Assembly: GCA_949361645.1 (NCBI GenBank)
Contig: OX442424.1
Location: forward strand, 3,505,563 to 3,569,562
Direction: 5' to 3'
Length of the DNA: 64,000 nt
Origin: Spongilla lacustris
Lineage: Eukaryota; Porifera; Demospongiae; Spongillida; Spongillidae
The notes beneath the pieces were generated by a model. That model worked only from the letters and a program-made list of their open reading frames with translations. It did no database searches and had not been told where the DNA came from. Of the stretch, positions 25,601 to 36,014 are shown in pieces. The position numbers and the translations under genes were made by a program. Position 1 is the stretch's first letter; each line of letters begins with the position of its first letter.

Positions 25601-26047
25601 CATATTTTTTCTTTAATAGTGATGAAAGAACTGTAACAACTTGTTGTACTCCAGCAGTCTCACTGCAGAACCTTTCAAGATTCTGTACAGCAGTGTCCAT
25701 CCAACCAGGCCATTGGTGAGAACAAATAGGTAGGTCACGCTCACCTAGCACTTCAAACCACTATACCTGTTCATTTATTGAATCCAGAGCTGCTATTGCT
25801 GCCTCTGTAATTACATTTACCAGAAGGTCTGGAGTGCCTTCACATGACTCCAGCACACAGATAAGGTCTATTCTGTTTTCAGGATTTAGCTGCAATAAGG
25901 AGCAGAAATAATATCAGAACACATGTACACAAGTGAAACATAGAGCCTGACCTTGTTCACACGTGATTCAACAATGTTTTTAACAACACCATGCCATTGT
26001 TGAGTGAATTCAACTGGACACTCAGCGTCAAATAATGACACCCAGAT
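25601..26047 (-). CDS. Exons of a minus-strand gene, possibly RNF213-like
   Basis: Exon 26047-25952 (32 codons, starting IWVSLFDAECPVEFTQQW) follows the acceptor TCTATTGCAG and ends at AACAAG|GTCAGG. Exon 25889-25767 (41 codons, starting LNPENRIDLICVLESCEG) follows CTTATTGCAG. Both are phase 0. After 25767 the frame meets a TAG at 25763-25761 and then stays open with protein-like sequence (LPICSHQWPGWMDTAVQN) to a donor at 25600 (ATATG|GTAAAG), so either a nonsense mutation or an unrecognised splice exists. Phase and strand fit continuation from the exon ending at 32038, the Gypsy element lying in the intron between. The RNF213 identity is a weak inference. Confidence 0.45.
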
Positions 26048-26136
26048 CTGCAATAGACCACAGCACATGGAAAAATGAGCATATATATTTTGCTATACAT
26101 GTATCAATTTTTTTCCCCTCTAAAATAAATAGGTTC

Positions 26137-26283
26137 TGTAAAGGTCTTGATGACACAATGAATACAAGAGTCCAATACTACACAATGTTTCTAGTCTGAC
26201 CTGTCGCTACGTAACCAACGTTCTACATGTCACCACGCGCATGCGCGTACGTTATATATTACATACACGTAATAAAGTCTACA
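26137..26283 (-). repeat. 3' LTR of the Gypsy element
   Basis: 147 bases, identical to 30564-30710 by eye. It contains the palindrome ACGCGCATGCGCGT and a TATA-like word ATATATAA; no AATAAA is seen on the sense strand. Confidence 0.95.
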
Positions 26284-26299
26284 TTTGTTCCTTCCTCTC
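26284..26299 (-). promoter_or_regulatory. Polypurine tract
   Basis: On the sense (minus) strand the bases just before the 3' LTR are GAGAGGAAGGAACAAA, the expected purine run priming plus-strand DNA synthesis. Confidence 0.8.
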
Positions 26300-26316
26300 A
26301 GAAGCTCGACCCGAGC

Positions 26317-29083
26317 TTAGTAGTCAGATAGTGGAACTCCATACCGATCAGGAAGCCTCCGGTTTCGTCCTGATTGCCTTAAGTTTGATCCAGTACCTTC
26401 GAGTTGCTGTCGTTCATGTTCCACTGGACCAGCTACATTTGTCGGAACCTCTTCACTCCCAATAAATTCACGATCAACTGTCGGCGCCTCCCAATTAGAA
26501 ATATAGGTTCCTGTGGATTCCATTTCTCTTCCTCTTCTATGTCTTAATCAATTCACATGCACTGTTCTGAACCTCCTTCCATCATTATGCTTAACACAAA
26601 CAGTAACAGGCCCTTTCACTTCAGTCACTTCCCAACCTGCTTCCCACCGATCATCCAGCTTCCCTGCAGTAGGACAAGACAGCCACACTTGATCCCCAAC
26701 CAGAAATGTTTGTTCTTCCGACTGCATATTATAACCTTGCTTCTGGATTTCCACAGCTTCTGCAATGTTCGCTTCAACTATCTCATACAGTTCTGCCAAT
26801 TTTTGACGAAGCTGATTTTGGTACTCAAAGGTCATAACCGTCCGATTCCTGTTCTTTTCCAGGAAACACTAAAGAACCTTGAGTTCGACCAAACATCACC
26901 TCGAATGGAGTCCTGCCTGTTGAAGGATGCTTTGAGGTGCGATATGCATAGAGCATCAATGGAAGCCACCTTTCCCAATCAGTTTTCTTCTCCACAAACG
27001 TGCGAAGCATCTGTAAGATGGATCTGTTTGCCCTCTCCACCATTCCGTCTCCTTGTGGATGATAAGCTGTTGTTCTTGTCTTCTCAACTCCAAAAGCTTC
27101 TAGAGTGGAACGAAGCAAGGTGCTTTCAAAATTACGCCCTTGGTCTGAATGTAAAAATTGTGGCATTCCAAATCGTCCAAAAACCACAATCAATTCCTTT
27201 GTAATCGTGTCTGCAGTTTGATCCTTCAAAGCAATGGCTTCTAACCACTTTGTAAAATAGTCTTGAATGACTAAGATATAACGATTACCTTGAATGGATA
27301 ATGGTACCTCCAAAATATCAACTGCTACCATCTGCCATGGGCGACCCAATGGGACATTCTGCATTGGAGCCTTTCTAGCAGAATTCAGCTTTGCTGCTTG
27401 ACATTTTTCACAGGTAGTACAATGATGATTAACATCTCTGGTCATTCCTACCCAGTAAGCCTCTTCTTGAACACGAGCTAACGTTTTGTCAAACCCTTGA
27501 TGGCCAGCCCCAGGAACATCGTGACACATGTGAAGAATGGTCTGTATGAGTGATTTAGGAACCACCAATACTTTCCTGGTGACATCTGCAGGTTGAGGAA
27601 TATTACGATATAGAATACCATTGATAACCTGCAGTTGAGACCAAAGCTGTGCAAAGCGTCTCAGGGGAAACTGTTTCCAAGCCTTTGTACATGGACGTGT
27701 TGTGGTTCTGGTAAGAGCATCAAGGACTGTTCTCAGTGTGCTATCTTCATGTTGCCCAATTTGTATATCCTCTTCAGTAATGTCACCAGCCAAAATTCCA
27801 GTAGTAGCACACAACTTGTCACCCATCTGTACCTCCTGCCTAGACAATGCGTCAGCACAATTGTTAGTTGAACCTTTGCAGTACTTGATGGTAAAATTAA
27901 ACTCCTGAAGTGCTAGCACCCAACGACACAACAACCCCTCCATCTTTTGAGCTGACAACCACAACAGAGGATTATGGTCAGTGTACAGTGTAAAATGCCT
28001 ACCCAGGAGATAGTGGCGAAATTGTTTGGTGGCATACACAATTGCGAGACATTCACGCTGTATCACACTGTAGTTCTTTTCAGCTGGGGTTAATGTCCGA
28101 CTTGCAAAAGCTACTGGATGACCTTCTTGCTCTAACACTGCACCTAGTCCATAACCACTAGCATCTGTTGTCAACTGAAATTCCTTGTCAAAGGATGGGC
28201 ATATGAGCACAGGTGCCTTTGTAAGGAGTTCTTTCAGCTGTCTGAACGCCTTTTCACACTGAGGTGTCCAATGAAATTCTGCATCCTTGTCCATCAGCCT
28301 CAACAATGGCTCCGCAATTGAAGAAAACCCGCGTATGTAACGGCGATAATAGGAAGCCAACCCATGAAACCGTCGAACATCTGATATGGTGGTTGGTTGA
28401 GGCCATTGTTGAATAATTTTGATTTTTTCCAAATCTGGTGACATTCCGTTTGCTGAAAACACATGGCCTAAGTATGATACCTCCTTGACACCAATTCGGC
28501 ACTTCGAACCTCGTAAGGTAATCCCAGCCTCCTTTACCCTCTTCAAAACAGTACGCAAATCCTTTTTGTGACTTTCCACTGAAGACGAGTATACAAGAAT
28601 ATCGTCAATGTAACCCATGGCACAATTCATACCCTCCAACAATTTATCCATCAAACGCTGCATGGTACCCGGAGCCCCGTTTAAACCGAATGGCATTCGA
28701 TTAAACTCGAACAGACCCATTCCAGGCCCGGGTGAAAATGCAGTTTTGTGGGCATCTTCTGGATCCATATCCACTTGCCAGAATCCAGATTTGAAATCCA
28801 GTTTGGTGAAAATGGATGCACCTGCCAAACGATCTTGAACTTCATCAGGCAATGGAAGAGAGTATGCTGTTGTTTCCGTCCTTTTGTTCAACTCTCTATA
28901 ATCAACACATATCCTTAATTCGCCTGTCTTCTTCCTTACATAAACAGCAGGAGCTACCCAAGAACTAGTGCTTCGACTGATGATGCCCTGCTCAATCATG
29001 TCATCCAACTGCTTTTCAACTTCTACCCTGTAGCTAGTGTGCTGGAATCCTTCTAGGTGGCACACGAGCTGGATGACACCCAC
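26317..29083 (-). pseudogene. pol: Gypsy pol: RT, RNase H, integrase (broken)
   Basis: The main frame (26825-29083) has the RT palm with CVDYRELNK, the catalytic YIDDILVYS and the LGH thumb region. RNase H follows with TTDASGYGLGAVL and YTDHNPLLWL. The integrase has an HHCC finger ending CTTCEKCQ, core acidic residues in AVDILEVPL and HSDQGRNFES, and AYHPQGDGMVERANR with the final Glu. A frame offset near 26828 moves the last part into another frame (26548-26835), which contains a GPV variant of the GPY/F module. A TGA at 26548-26550 precedes an open C-terminal tail to 26317. Entry from the protease frame is also offset near 29034. All enzyme motifs are intact, but this copy could not make a full Pol without suppression. 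Confidence 0.9.
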
Positions 29084-29861
29084 TTGTTGGAATACTGTGC
29101 TGCATCAGTGACGTATTTCCTGGGTTGGTGGAAAAAACACTTTTGTACTCAACAAGTACTTCCTGGAACTCTGATGATGCCATGGGAGGATCATATGTTT
29201 CCTCTTTCTTGAGCAGGGGAACTGCGCATTCGTCCTCCAATTCTTCATGGATTGCTACAGCACAATATCTTTCAGCAGTTCGCCATTCTGTTTTGTGTAC
29301 TTCACATGCTGGACATGATAACCCTTGCCGCGAAATGCTTCGACTGGTCATCGGAACAGCTCCAATCTTTTCCCCTTTGACAAGGTGTTCGCTGAAGTCG
29401 ACCACGATTTTGTGCTTCCCCAACAGGTCTGTACCCAATATCAATGGCGAAACCAAATTTTTAACCACGAGAAGCTTTTCCACTGTGACTAAATTGCCAA
29501 TCTTGAGTTCAAATGAACTTCCACCCACGATACTAAGTCGCTCTGAGCCTGAAGCTGTTAACAGCACTGGAAATTCGTCCTTGTTTGTTTGACTGTTAGC
29601 CGTTGGAACCATAGACGCGAGGTCGGCCCGCACTAACGATACTGAAGATCCCGAATCAACCAAAATTTCTGTATCCACACTGCCTAAAAATCCACGTATT
29701 GTAGCAACTGAGTTACTGATATGCTGCTTATGTGTAACGGCTGAAAGTTCAATGGGCTGATCATTTATTGTACATTGGCGCCTGGTCGCTCTGCCCTCGC
29801 TCCAGGCGCCCTGCCTTTTCCCTGACGACAGTTTCTCTGCACATGTCCCATTAGACCACAA
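29034..29861 (-). CDS. pro: Gypsy protease and start of RT linker
   Basis: The frame lies -1 relative to gag and overlaps it by 97 bases, so it is expected as a Gag-Pro fusion made by ribosomal frameshifting. The aspartic protease active site is ILVDSGSSVSLV, followed by a second hydrophobic strand LILGTDLLG. The C-terminal part leads to the RT N-terminus but stops at 29034-29036, where the following RT frame is offset by one base. This is one of three breaks in the element. A further programmed shift at this point cannot be excluded, but no obvious signal was seen. Confidence 0.85.
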   Translation of the reverse strand: MWSNGTCAEKLSSGKRQGAWSEGRATRRQCTINDQPIELSAVTHKQHISNSVATIRGFLGSVDTEILVDSGSSVSLVRADLASMVPTANSQTNKDEFPVLLTASGSERLSIVGGSSFELKIGNLVTVEKLLVVKNLVSPLILGTDLLGKHKIVVDFSEHLVKGEKIGAVPMTSRSISRQGLSCPACEVHKTEWRTAERYCAVAIHEELEDECAVPLLKKEETYDPPMASSEFQEVLVEYKSVFSTNPGNTSLMQHSIPTSGCHPARVPPRRIPAH

Positions 29862-30550
29862 TTAAAACATCGTACTGGACGTTGGTTGCTTCGCTCCAAC
29901 GTGCTGTCATGAAATTTGCTGTTTCCGTTTTGAACCCCACCCTCCAATACTTCAGTCAGTTTCTGGGTCAAATACTGAACTTGGTGTTCCAGTTTAGCGA
30001 GTTTGGATTCACCACCTATTGCCATGACCGTCTCCTCCTGTGCAACACTCCCCACCTGATCAATTATCAACTGCGCCCTTCTCAAGGCGTCAGCAGTTGT
30101 TTTTATCTCTGGTAGAATGCGAAGTTGCCTTGCGCATTGTTCAGGAAGCCCTGCTATAAAATGATGTAAAAGAAGCTTTTCTTTTGAAGCGTCCTCCAAT
30201 TCAGGCATTGCTGCATTCAAAAGTCTTTTCAGACTGTGCAAGAACATACGAGGAGACTCTCCCGGAAGCAATTGCCTTTTTTCAAATTGTTTGAGTACCG
30301 AAAACTGTGATTCCGTCGGATGAAATGCCCCTTTCAAAGCGTCTGTAACCTTGTGATAATCCTTTCTTTCATTTTCTCCAATTTCCGTAAAGACGGCTAA
30401 TGCTTCGCCTTCCAGTAAGGTCAGTAGCTTCACAACCCTGACATCATTTATCCATCCATTCGCCTCCGCACATATGTCAAACCGTAAGAGCCACTCATTC
30501 CAATCTCCTCCTGAAAACGCTTTTGGCAAACTAACATGTTTTTCAACCAT
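29765..30550 (-). CDS. gag: Gypsy Gag protein with CCHC knuckle
   Basis: A 261-residue intact frame. The first ~160 residues resemble retrotransposon capsid (WNEWLLRFDICAEANGW near the start; FEKRQLLPGESPRMFLHSLK in the middle). A basic region and one zinc knuckle (CFNCGLMGHVQRNC) bind RNA near the C-terminus. The ATG at 30550 lies inside the primer-binding site, only 14 bases from the LTR end, so there is essentially no separate leader. A slippery heptamer near the end of gag directs the shift into protease. Confidence 0.93.
   Translation of the reverse strand: MVEKHVSLPKAFSGGDWNEWLLRFDICAEANGWINDVRVVKLLTLLEGEALAVFTEIGENERKDYHKVTDALKGAFHPTESQFSVLKQFEKRQLLPGESPRMFLHSLKRLLNAAMPELEDASKEKLLLHHFIAGLPEQCARQLRILPEIKTTADALRRAQLIIDQVGSVAQEETVMAIGGESKLAKLEHQVQYLTQKLTEVLEGGVQNGNSKFHDSTLERSNQRPVRCFNCGLMGHVQRNCRQGKGRAPGARAERPGANVQ
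29777..29822 (-). promoter_or_regulatory. -1 ribosomal frameshift signal (gag-pro)
   Basis: On the minus strand the heptamer GGGAAAA (29822-29816) sits in the gag frame as G GGA AAA, the canonical X XXY YYZ form. After a 5-base spacer comes a 9-bp perfect stem, GGCGCCTGG (29810-29802) pairing with CCAGGCGCC (29785-29777), with a 16-base loop. The -1 frame entered here is exactly the protease frame. Confidence 0.88.
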
Positions 30551-30562
30551 TCTCTGCTACCA
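30545..30562 (-). promoter_or_regulatory. Primer-binding site, initiator tRNA-Met
   Basis: One base inside the 5' LTR the sense strand reads TGGTAGCAGAGAATGGTT. It complements the 3' end of animal initiator tRNA-Met (ending CCTCTGCTACCA) over 18 positions with one mismatch, from knowledge of that tRNA. The gag ATG occupies positions 13-15 of this site. Confidence 0.85.
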
Positions 30563-30563
30563 A

Positions 30564-30710
30564 TGTAAAGGTCTTGATGACACAATGAATACAAGAGTCC
30601 AATACTACACAATGTTTCTAGTCTGACCTGTCGCTACGTAACCAACGTTCTACATGTCACCACGCGCATGCGCGTACGTTATATATTACATACACGTAAT
30701 AAAGTCTACA
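30564..30710 (-). repeat. 5' LTR of the Gypsy element
   Basis: 147 bases identical to the copy at 26137-26283. It begins TGTAGACTTT and ends CTTTACA on the sense strand and would carry the promoter. Confidence 0.95.
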
Positions 30711-30887
30711 GTTCATTAGTGCCCCAGTTATATTCTCATGATTGTTTACCCAACTGCTACACACTATGCATACATATGCAAAAAAAACTAATGCATAATC
30801 TTTTGTGTATCATGTCCATTTCCTTGTTGCAGGAAATGATCATCACACACACACACACACACACAGTGACACACACACACATATGAT

Positions 30888-31043
30888 AGGCTTTGCTTCT
30901 GGTAAAAAGGAGTCAGTTGACCGTCGGAGTTCATCTGTCACCGTTGAGAATCCTAACGTTGCATGCATACCAATGTTAGGATTCTCAACGGTGACAGATG
31001 AACCCTGACGGTCAACCTAACTCCTTTTACCAGAAGCAAAGCC
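30888..31043. repeat. Near-perfect foldback MITE
   Basis: Arms of about 75 bases begin GGCTTTGCTTCTGGTAAAA and contain GTTCATCTGTCACCGTTGAG; they are inverted copies separated by a short loop at about 30960-30972. A short (AC)n run lies just to its left. No target duplication was identified. Confidence 0.85.
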
Positions 31044-32037
31044 CGTCACCCTGTGAGTATGTAGATGTATGTGCCATTCATGAATTCACATTTTTTATGC
31101 ATGCACACACAGCACGCACCTAGCACACACTACCTACGCAGAAATGCAAGCACCAAACCCAAGTGTGTCATGCATGGACATTGGTTTTTGTAATACATTA
31201 TGGAGGAATATATGTGTGCTACATAGGTATGTGTGTTTATGTGTATGTATGTGTGCATATAGAAGAATGTATATGCATTAGTACGTGCATGTATGTAGGA
31301 GTACATGTATGTGTGTAGGAGTACGTTTGAATATGTCAATGTACATGTATGAGTACACTCAAAAGTCACACATTCACATGACATTTTAAAATCTTTACAT
31401 ATATATACCACAGAAGCAGCTCAAATAAGGTAAAGCCCTATTCATTAATATGCACACACATACACAACAATAATAATTTGGACAGCATGATGGTTAATGT
31501 GTGCATCACACTTAGATCAGGTCTATCGATGACATACTGCTGCTGCAGACTGCAACTTCATTGCTTGAACCATTTCTTGCACAATACAATTAGGAACTAA
31601 TTCTAGTAATTTTTCCTGCCACTAGGCACAGCTACTACTCAAGAGTATCATCATTATGGACTAATAATCCCACTGTGGCAGACTACAATGTATGTACACT
31701 GTAAGTCACTCTGCACAATTACTTTCACACATGCTCAAAAATTAACACCGTTGCTTTCAAAGACCATTCTGATGCTGCTCGACATAATACTGAACTGGTA
31801 TTACTAGCAGCAGGATTTTAAAGTAGGTTCCATAAAGAATATTTTCATGGCTAGCATGAGTACAAGTCACAAGTGACATGCACAAAAAAAAACTGTATTG
31901 GTAGTAACAACACAAAAAAGCAAGCATTTTAAGGTCACCAATATTTGTCATTTGCAACAAACACCACAGTTTATGTATCATATTTCACACCCATTTTAGA
32001 TAAACTAAATCTCATCATATGCATCTTCATCTTTTAC
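31044..32037. other. Intronic or intergenic, TG/TA-rich
   Basis: Low-complexity GTATGTGTG-type sequence at 31200-31350 and no supported exon. If the neighbouring minus-strand exons are one gene, this is intron. Confidence 0.4.
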
Positions 32038-33264
32038 CTTCAGTTCTTCAACTGCACTCCATTGGTGTACTGCATACTTGTCTCCACCAAACATGTCCAG
32101 TCCAATAATGCTGATATCAGAAATCCAATCACTGAAGCACTGCTGTATTTTGGCCATATTATCATTGACAATCTTCAAAACATTTGAATCCGATTCTGAT
32201 GGACCCAAATGCAAAGCAGCACTGAAAATTAATAGTAGAATAGCCTTGTACACTTTGAGATAATGTGCTGTTTTTCTACAAGTTGCTTTTGTACAAACAA
32301 ATAGCAACTGAATGGCTGCATCCAGCATATATGAAGGGCTGTTGAAATATGGATAACCATGTGATAAACACGAATGCAAAAATTTACGAACTTGAAATTA
32401 GTAGGAGAGATTTTCAAGGTCACTGTAATGTCTTCAATATGTTGTAATGCAAGAGCAGTTGACTAAAAATGTGAGACTAAGTAAGTTAATACACATACAG
32501 CAATAAAATAAGAACTTACCCAATAATCCAATTCGCTCCTATCCTTTTCTTGCAGCTTTTTTATCATGAAAGCAATGCAAAGGTAAGGTGAAACATTACG
32601 AATAAGGAGTGAGCGATCTTTTCTTGGACAGATATAGGTTAAGGCACACTGCAATATTGGATCAGTGTAGAGAAGTGGCTTTAAGTTTTCAAAGTACTTC
32701 GCAAAAAGGCTGAAATAGGAATAACAGCAAGCTATAATGCCAGCACATAGTGATAACAATTGTTTACCCTTCCTTATCAGCGAATCTTTTAGAAATTGAT
32801 CCAAGCTTAAGATGCCGATCAGGAAACACAAGCTTTTCAACAGGAACATGTAAATCAAGTGCATCAGAAGGTTTAACATCATTGTTTAAGAAATGAAGAA
32901 TTGGAAGACAATACAGCCACTCTGCACTCTCAATATCTGCATTGACCATCAAATAATCACTGAGTTTAAATATGGCACTAGTACAATCCTTCACATAATG
33001 ATCTGGAATAACACTGCGAACAAACTCATAATCAAGACATTTCTTATTTTCCAAGTCAGGATGTAAGTAAAGTGTCTGCAGCATACTGGCAGCATAAGGA
33101 AGAGGAATATCATTACGAGTGAGTAGGTTTATCTCCAATAATTTGCCTATGATGCAAATAATTATAATTCCTGCCATCACTTTCTTCCCACTCTCTTCAG
33201 CTGTGTTAACAGGATGATCTCTCACAATATCCACAATGGGAAACATCCACTCTTTCAGCATAAA
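32038..33264 (-). CDS. Multi-exon gene segment, RNF213-like candidate
   Basis: Four exons join in frame. Exon 33264-32768 follows TTTTATTTTCAG and encodes a helical region including EWLYCLPILHFLNNDVKPSD. Exon 32709-32520 encodes LFAKYFENLKPLLYTDPILQ and ends TGG|GTAAGT. The next exon begins at about 32463 after TTTTTAG, runs to TTC, and is separated by an intron of about 49 bases (GTAAAT...CAACAG) from the last exon, which encodes PSYMLDAAIQLLF and ends at 32038 (CTGAAG|GTAAAA). Phases agree at each junction. The WLY-LP-LHFL word and general character resemble linker regions of RNF213-type E3 ligases, but I cannot prove it. Read-through of the last donor meets a stop at 32005-32007. Confidence 0.55.
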
Positions 33265-33552
33265 CTGAAAATAAAAGCATACATGACTGCATAATAATAA
33301 TACAGCACAGTATTGAATAATATTATACATATACATAAAGTCAACCAAACTACCATTACATGAGGTTAACAGGCTATGACAGTAGATGTGCCACATGAAC
33401 AATCCCATGAACAAGTTACAGGTGTATGTACATGTAGCATACAATGAACCAGTGCTTTTTTTTCCTACTTGCCAAAAAAGCGTAGTTGATATAGATACAG
33501 TACTAGTCATAAAAAATATCGTAATAACACCATAGCCCCCATGGTACTTTGC

Positions 33553-33780
33553 ACTACTGGTGGAATGGGGCAAATTGCGACGACCTTTTATAAATGCCTG
33601 GCAGACCGGCTATCTTCCAAATGGAATTCATCCTATAGCCAAACCATTGGATAGCTACGATGTCACCTGTCCTTTTTTCTTCCACACTCAGCCATTCAAT
33701 GCATCAGATGAGCTTGTTCATCAAAGGGGCGTGTACTTAGCGCACAGGTGAATCTAGATTCACTCTGAGTTATTTGCTGA
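33553..33780 (+). pseudogene. LINE ORF2 C-terminal fragment
   Basis: One frame reads TTGGMGQIATTFYKCLADRL, SSYSQTIG, a stop, then LRCHLSFF and SAIQCIR, another stop. This matches the conserved C-terminus (TGGMG...YSxTLxWLRCxLSFSLLRSAIMCIRG) of a non-LTR family common in cnidarians and sponges, from memory. Two nonsense codons lie within 60 codons, so it is dead. Confidence 0.5.
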
Positions 33781-33904
33781 TGATAATACCTGCATTGTAA
33801 TACCAGTAGATTTATGCATAATAATCAATATAATTATTACATAGCTACGATATCTGTGACTTTAGCAGAGACTTGTGAACCTCCCCTTTCCCCCCAACAG
33901 AGCT

Positions 33905-35193
33905 CAAAGTTTTCCATTTGCCTCATTTTGAGATATTAGGATGCTCAATAGGTGACTATATATACTGTGCAAACTTTATTGCCTCAAAACGGCTGGAAGC
34001 TCGCAAGCGTTTGCACTGCTTGATACCGGTTTCTGCCATAGACCCTCAAGTAGCCTCGTCTCCAGGCTCTGTTTTTTTAGAGTTGCGGGGGCCAAATACA
34101 GGTTTTTTCGCCCCCGCAACTCTAAAAAACAGGGCCTGGGGGACGAGGCTAACCCTCAAGTAGCTTTAACATTACTTCGTCTGTGTGGTAGTTTTTTAAG
34201 TTACTTGGCTCGCTCAACTCCAACCAATTAATTTGGTATCAGATGCTTTCAAGCTCTTTGATGATGATGTCCACCACTGTTTCATGGACTGTATAGGCTT
34301 TTAAACGTCAGATGAGGCATGGAGTCAGGCCCAACTTGGCCTTAACAGTGGTGGTCTTGGAGAAACTTTCTGTCAACTCTGTGGTTTCCTCACCTGTCAG
34401 TCAGAAGCTTCTGTCTTAAAAAGTAAACGACTATTGCTTTCAAAGCCTTTTTGATCAATCCTCCCCTGCTAACAAGGCTAGGTTGCTATCAGTTTCAGCC
34501 CCCCATGCGACATCCTGGTTATCAGTTATTCCCTCCACATCCCTAGTTCTCCATCTTGACCCAATTGAATTCAGGGTAGCTGTCAAGTGGTGGCTAGGCC
34601 TAGATACCTCCCAGGGTTCTCAGTGTGATTTCTGCCCTGCCCACAGTCTGGACCCTCATGGACACCATGCATTAACATGCAAATGTGGGGGTGATGTTAT
34701 CTCACGCCATAATGCCCTCAGGGACACTTTAAAGCACTTCCTTCACCATGCACATGCTTCAATCGAGGTTGAAGCTGGTGCTGGGCTCTTTCCTGACCAT
34801 TCACAGTCATGACCTGCTGATATTCTCGTGCAGCATTGGAATCATGGAAGGCCCGTTGCCCTGGACATCTCCGTTGTCTCACCGCTAAATCCTTCAACTT
34901 TAGCTGAAGCGGGAGCAACAGTTGGTGCAGTCCTTGAGGTAACGGAGAGCAGGAAACACCAGGCCAACGATGAAAAGTGTTTAACTTTAGGGTGGGTCTC
35001 AACCCCTCTAGCAGTTGACTCCTATGGGGCTTGGGGTAACGAAGCTTCAAGCTTTCTGGCACAGATCATAGCTAGGCTTGCAATTCACAAGTCTCTGCCA
35101 AAGACACAGATATCTTTTGAACTTTTCTCAAACTTTAGCATTTGCCTAATAAGAGCGAATGCCAGAGCCATCCTCCATATAATCCCATCTTAA
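33905..35193 (+). pseudogene. Non-LTR retrotransposon (LINE) 3' part, degraded
   Basis: It begins with the end of the RT domain (LPHFEILGCSIGDYIYCANF near 33920-33980). It continues through KLFDDDVHHCFMDC (34250), SDEAWSQAQLGL and VSAPHATSWLSVIPSTSLVL (34490), a Cys/His cluster (CDFCPAHSLDPHGHHALTC, about 34625-34681), and DISVVSPLNPSTL and LAVDSYGAWGNEA (to about 35045). The minus-strand element at 37622-38712 is a better preserved relative with the same block order. Several frameshifts and stops occur, and a 101-base MITE is inserted at 34051. Confidence 0.75.
34051..34151. mobile_element. MITE with 9-bp target duplication
   Basis: 101 bases with inverted ends TAGCCTCGTCTCCAGGC and its near-complement, arms of about 42 bases including AGAGTTGCGGGGGC, and a short loop. 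It is flanked by ACCCTCAAG at 34042-34050 and 34152-34160. The ends match those of the element at 36015-37009. The insertion interrupts a LINE frame, which gives an independent check of the boundaries. Confidence 0.9.
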
Positions 35194-36014
35194 CTGTAGT
35201 GTGTTTATAGCAAGGTTGTGTGTAAAACATAGCTATGAAGTTTGTGTAAACGTAGTTTGGGAGTAAAATTAGGCCATTTTATGGCACGAACACAAGCACA
35301 AGCAGCTTTGAAAGAATTATAGTAGTGTGTTTCGTGCCATGTACATGTAGTATGCTTATACTCATAATAGCTACTGTTGAGACATATTACACTATAAGTG
35401 CATATTCCTGTATGGTGGTGTAGTACTGTTGTAAAGTAATTACTGCACGTGCCTAGCATATCACTGTACAAAAAGTACTCGTGGTGGGAAACCTTTCTGA
35501 CTTGCTGAAACATTCCAAATTGCAGTACTTCATCAATGCTGATTACTCCAGCATGCTCAAATTACACAAGGTTTATTATACATGTAGTTACTTACATGTT
35601 ATCATGTAAAAAACTGCATACTTGAGTAAGAATGTCCTGCTCCAAGGGTTGATATTTGGTGTGACATTGATATATTGACGAAGACTTCCAGTGTGAAGTT
35701 AAATCATGACAAAGCATATATAGTAGTGTCGCATGTAATTACTACGCTACATTACGTGTGCTTTTATAGTGTGAAAAGCTAAAACATAAAACTTCAATCC
35801 GGCTAGGGTATGTAACCTCCCTTGAACAATAAGAATCAAATTTTTCGAATACTTTTAAAACACTAATCAATTTTTTAGGTTTTTCTGTATCTGAATACCA
35901 AATAATTAAAAATTGATTTTTCTGAATAGGTATTTTGCCAGCCGAATACCTGGTTTCCTACTCACGGAGTTAGGGTTGCCCCCTACACACATGCAACCAC
36001 AGCTAGCTACATGT
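35194..36014. other. No gene recognised
   Basis: A/T-rich sequence between the LINE relic and the RecQ-bearing element. No supported feature. Confidence 0.4.

Larger units (their letters stand above)
26137..30710 (-). mobile_element. Gypsy-type LTR retrotransposon, complete, recent
   Basis: A 4,574-base element on the minus strand, bounded by identical 147-base LTRs (TG...CA) and flanked by the 4-base target duplication GTTC (26133-26136 and 30711-30714). From the 5' LTR inward come a primer-binding site, gag, a -1 frameshift signal, protease, RT, RNase H, integrase and a purine-rich tract before the 3' LTR. The order with integrase last is that of Gypsy/Metaviridae. No envelope-like ORF exists. 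Identical LTRs indicate recent insertion, yet pol carries two frame offsets and a stop. It lies in a putative intron of a gene on the same strand. Confidence 0.95.

Noticed and set aside
26557..27204. Plus-strand ORF of 215 residues opposite the Gypsy pol
   Set aside because: It is the antisense shadow of integrase and the pol C-terminus.
32229..32423. Alternative minus-strand frame through 32229-32423
   Set aside because: It reads through a probable 49-base intron into the wrong frame; splicing it restores the frame used by the downstream exon.
33264..33573. N-terminal extension of the 32764-33573 frame
   Set aside because: It has membrane-like low-quality sequence and crosses a good acceptor at 33265; the exon start there is better supported.
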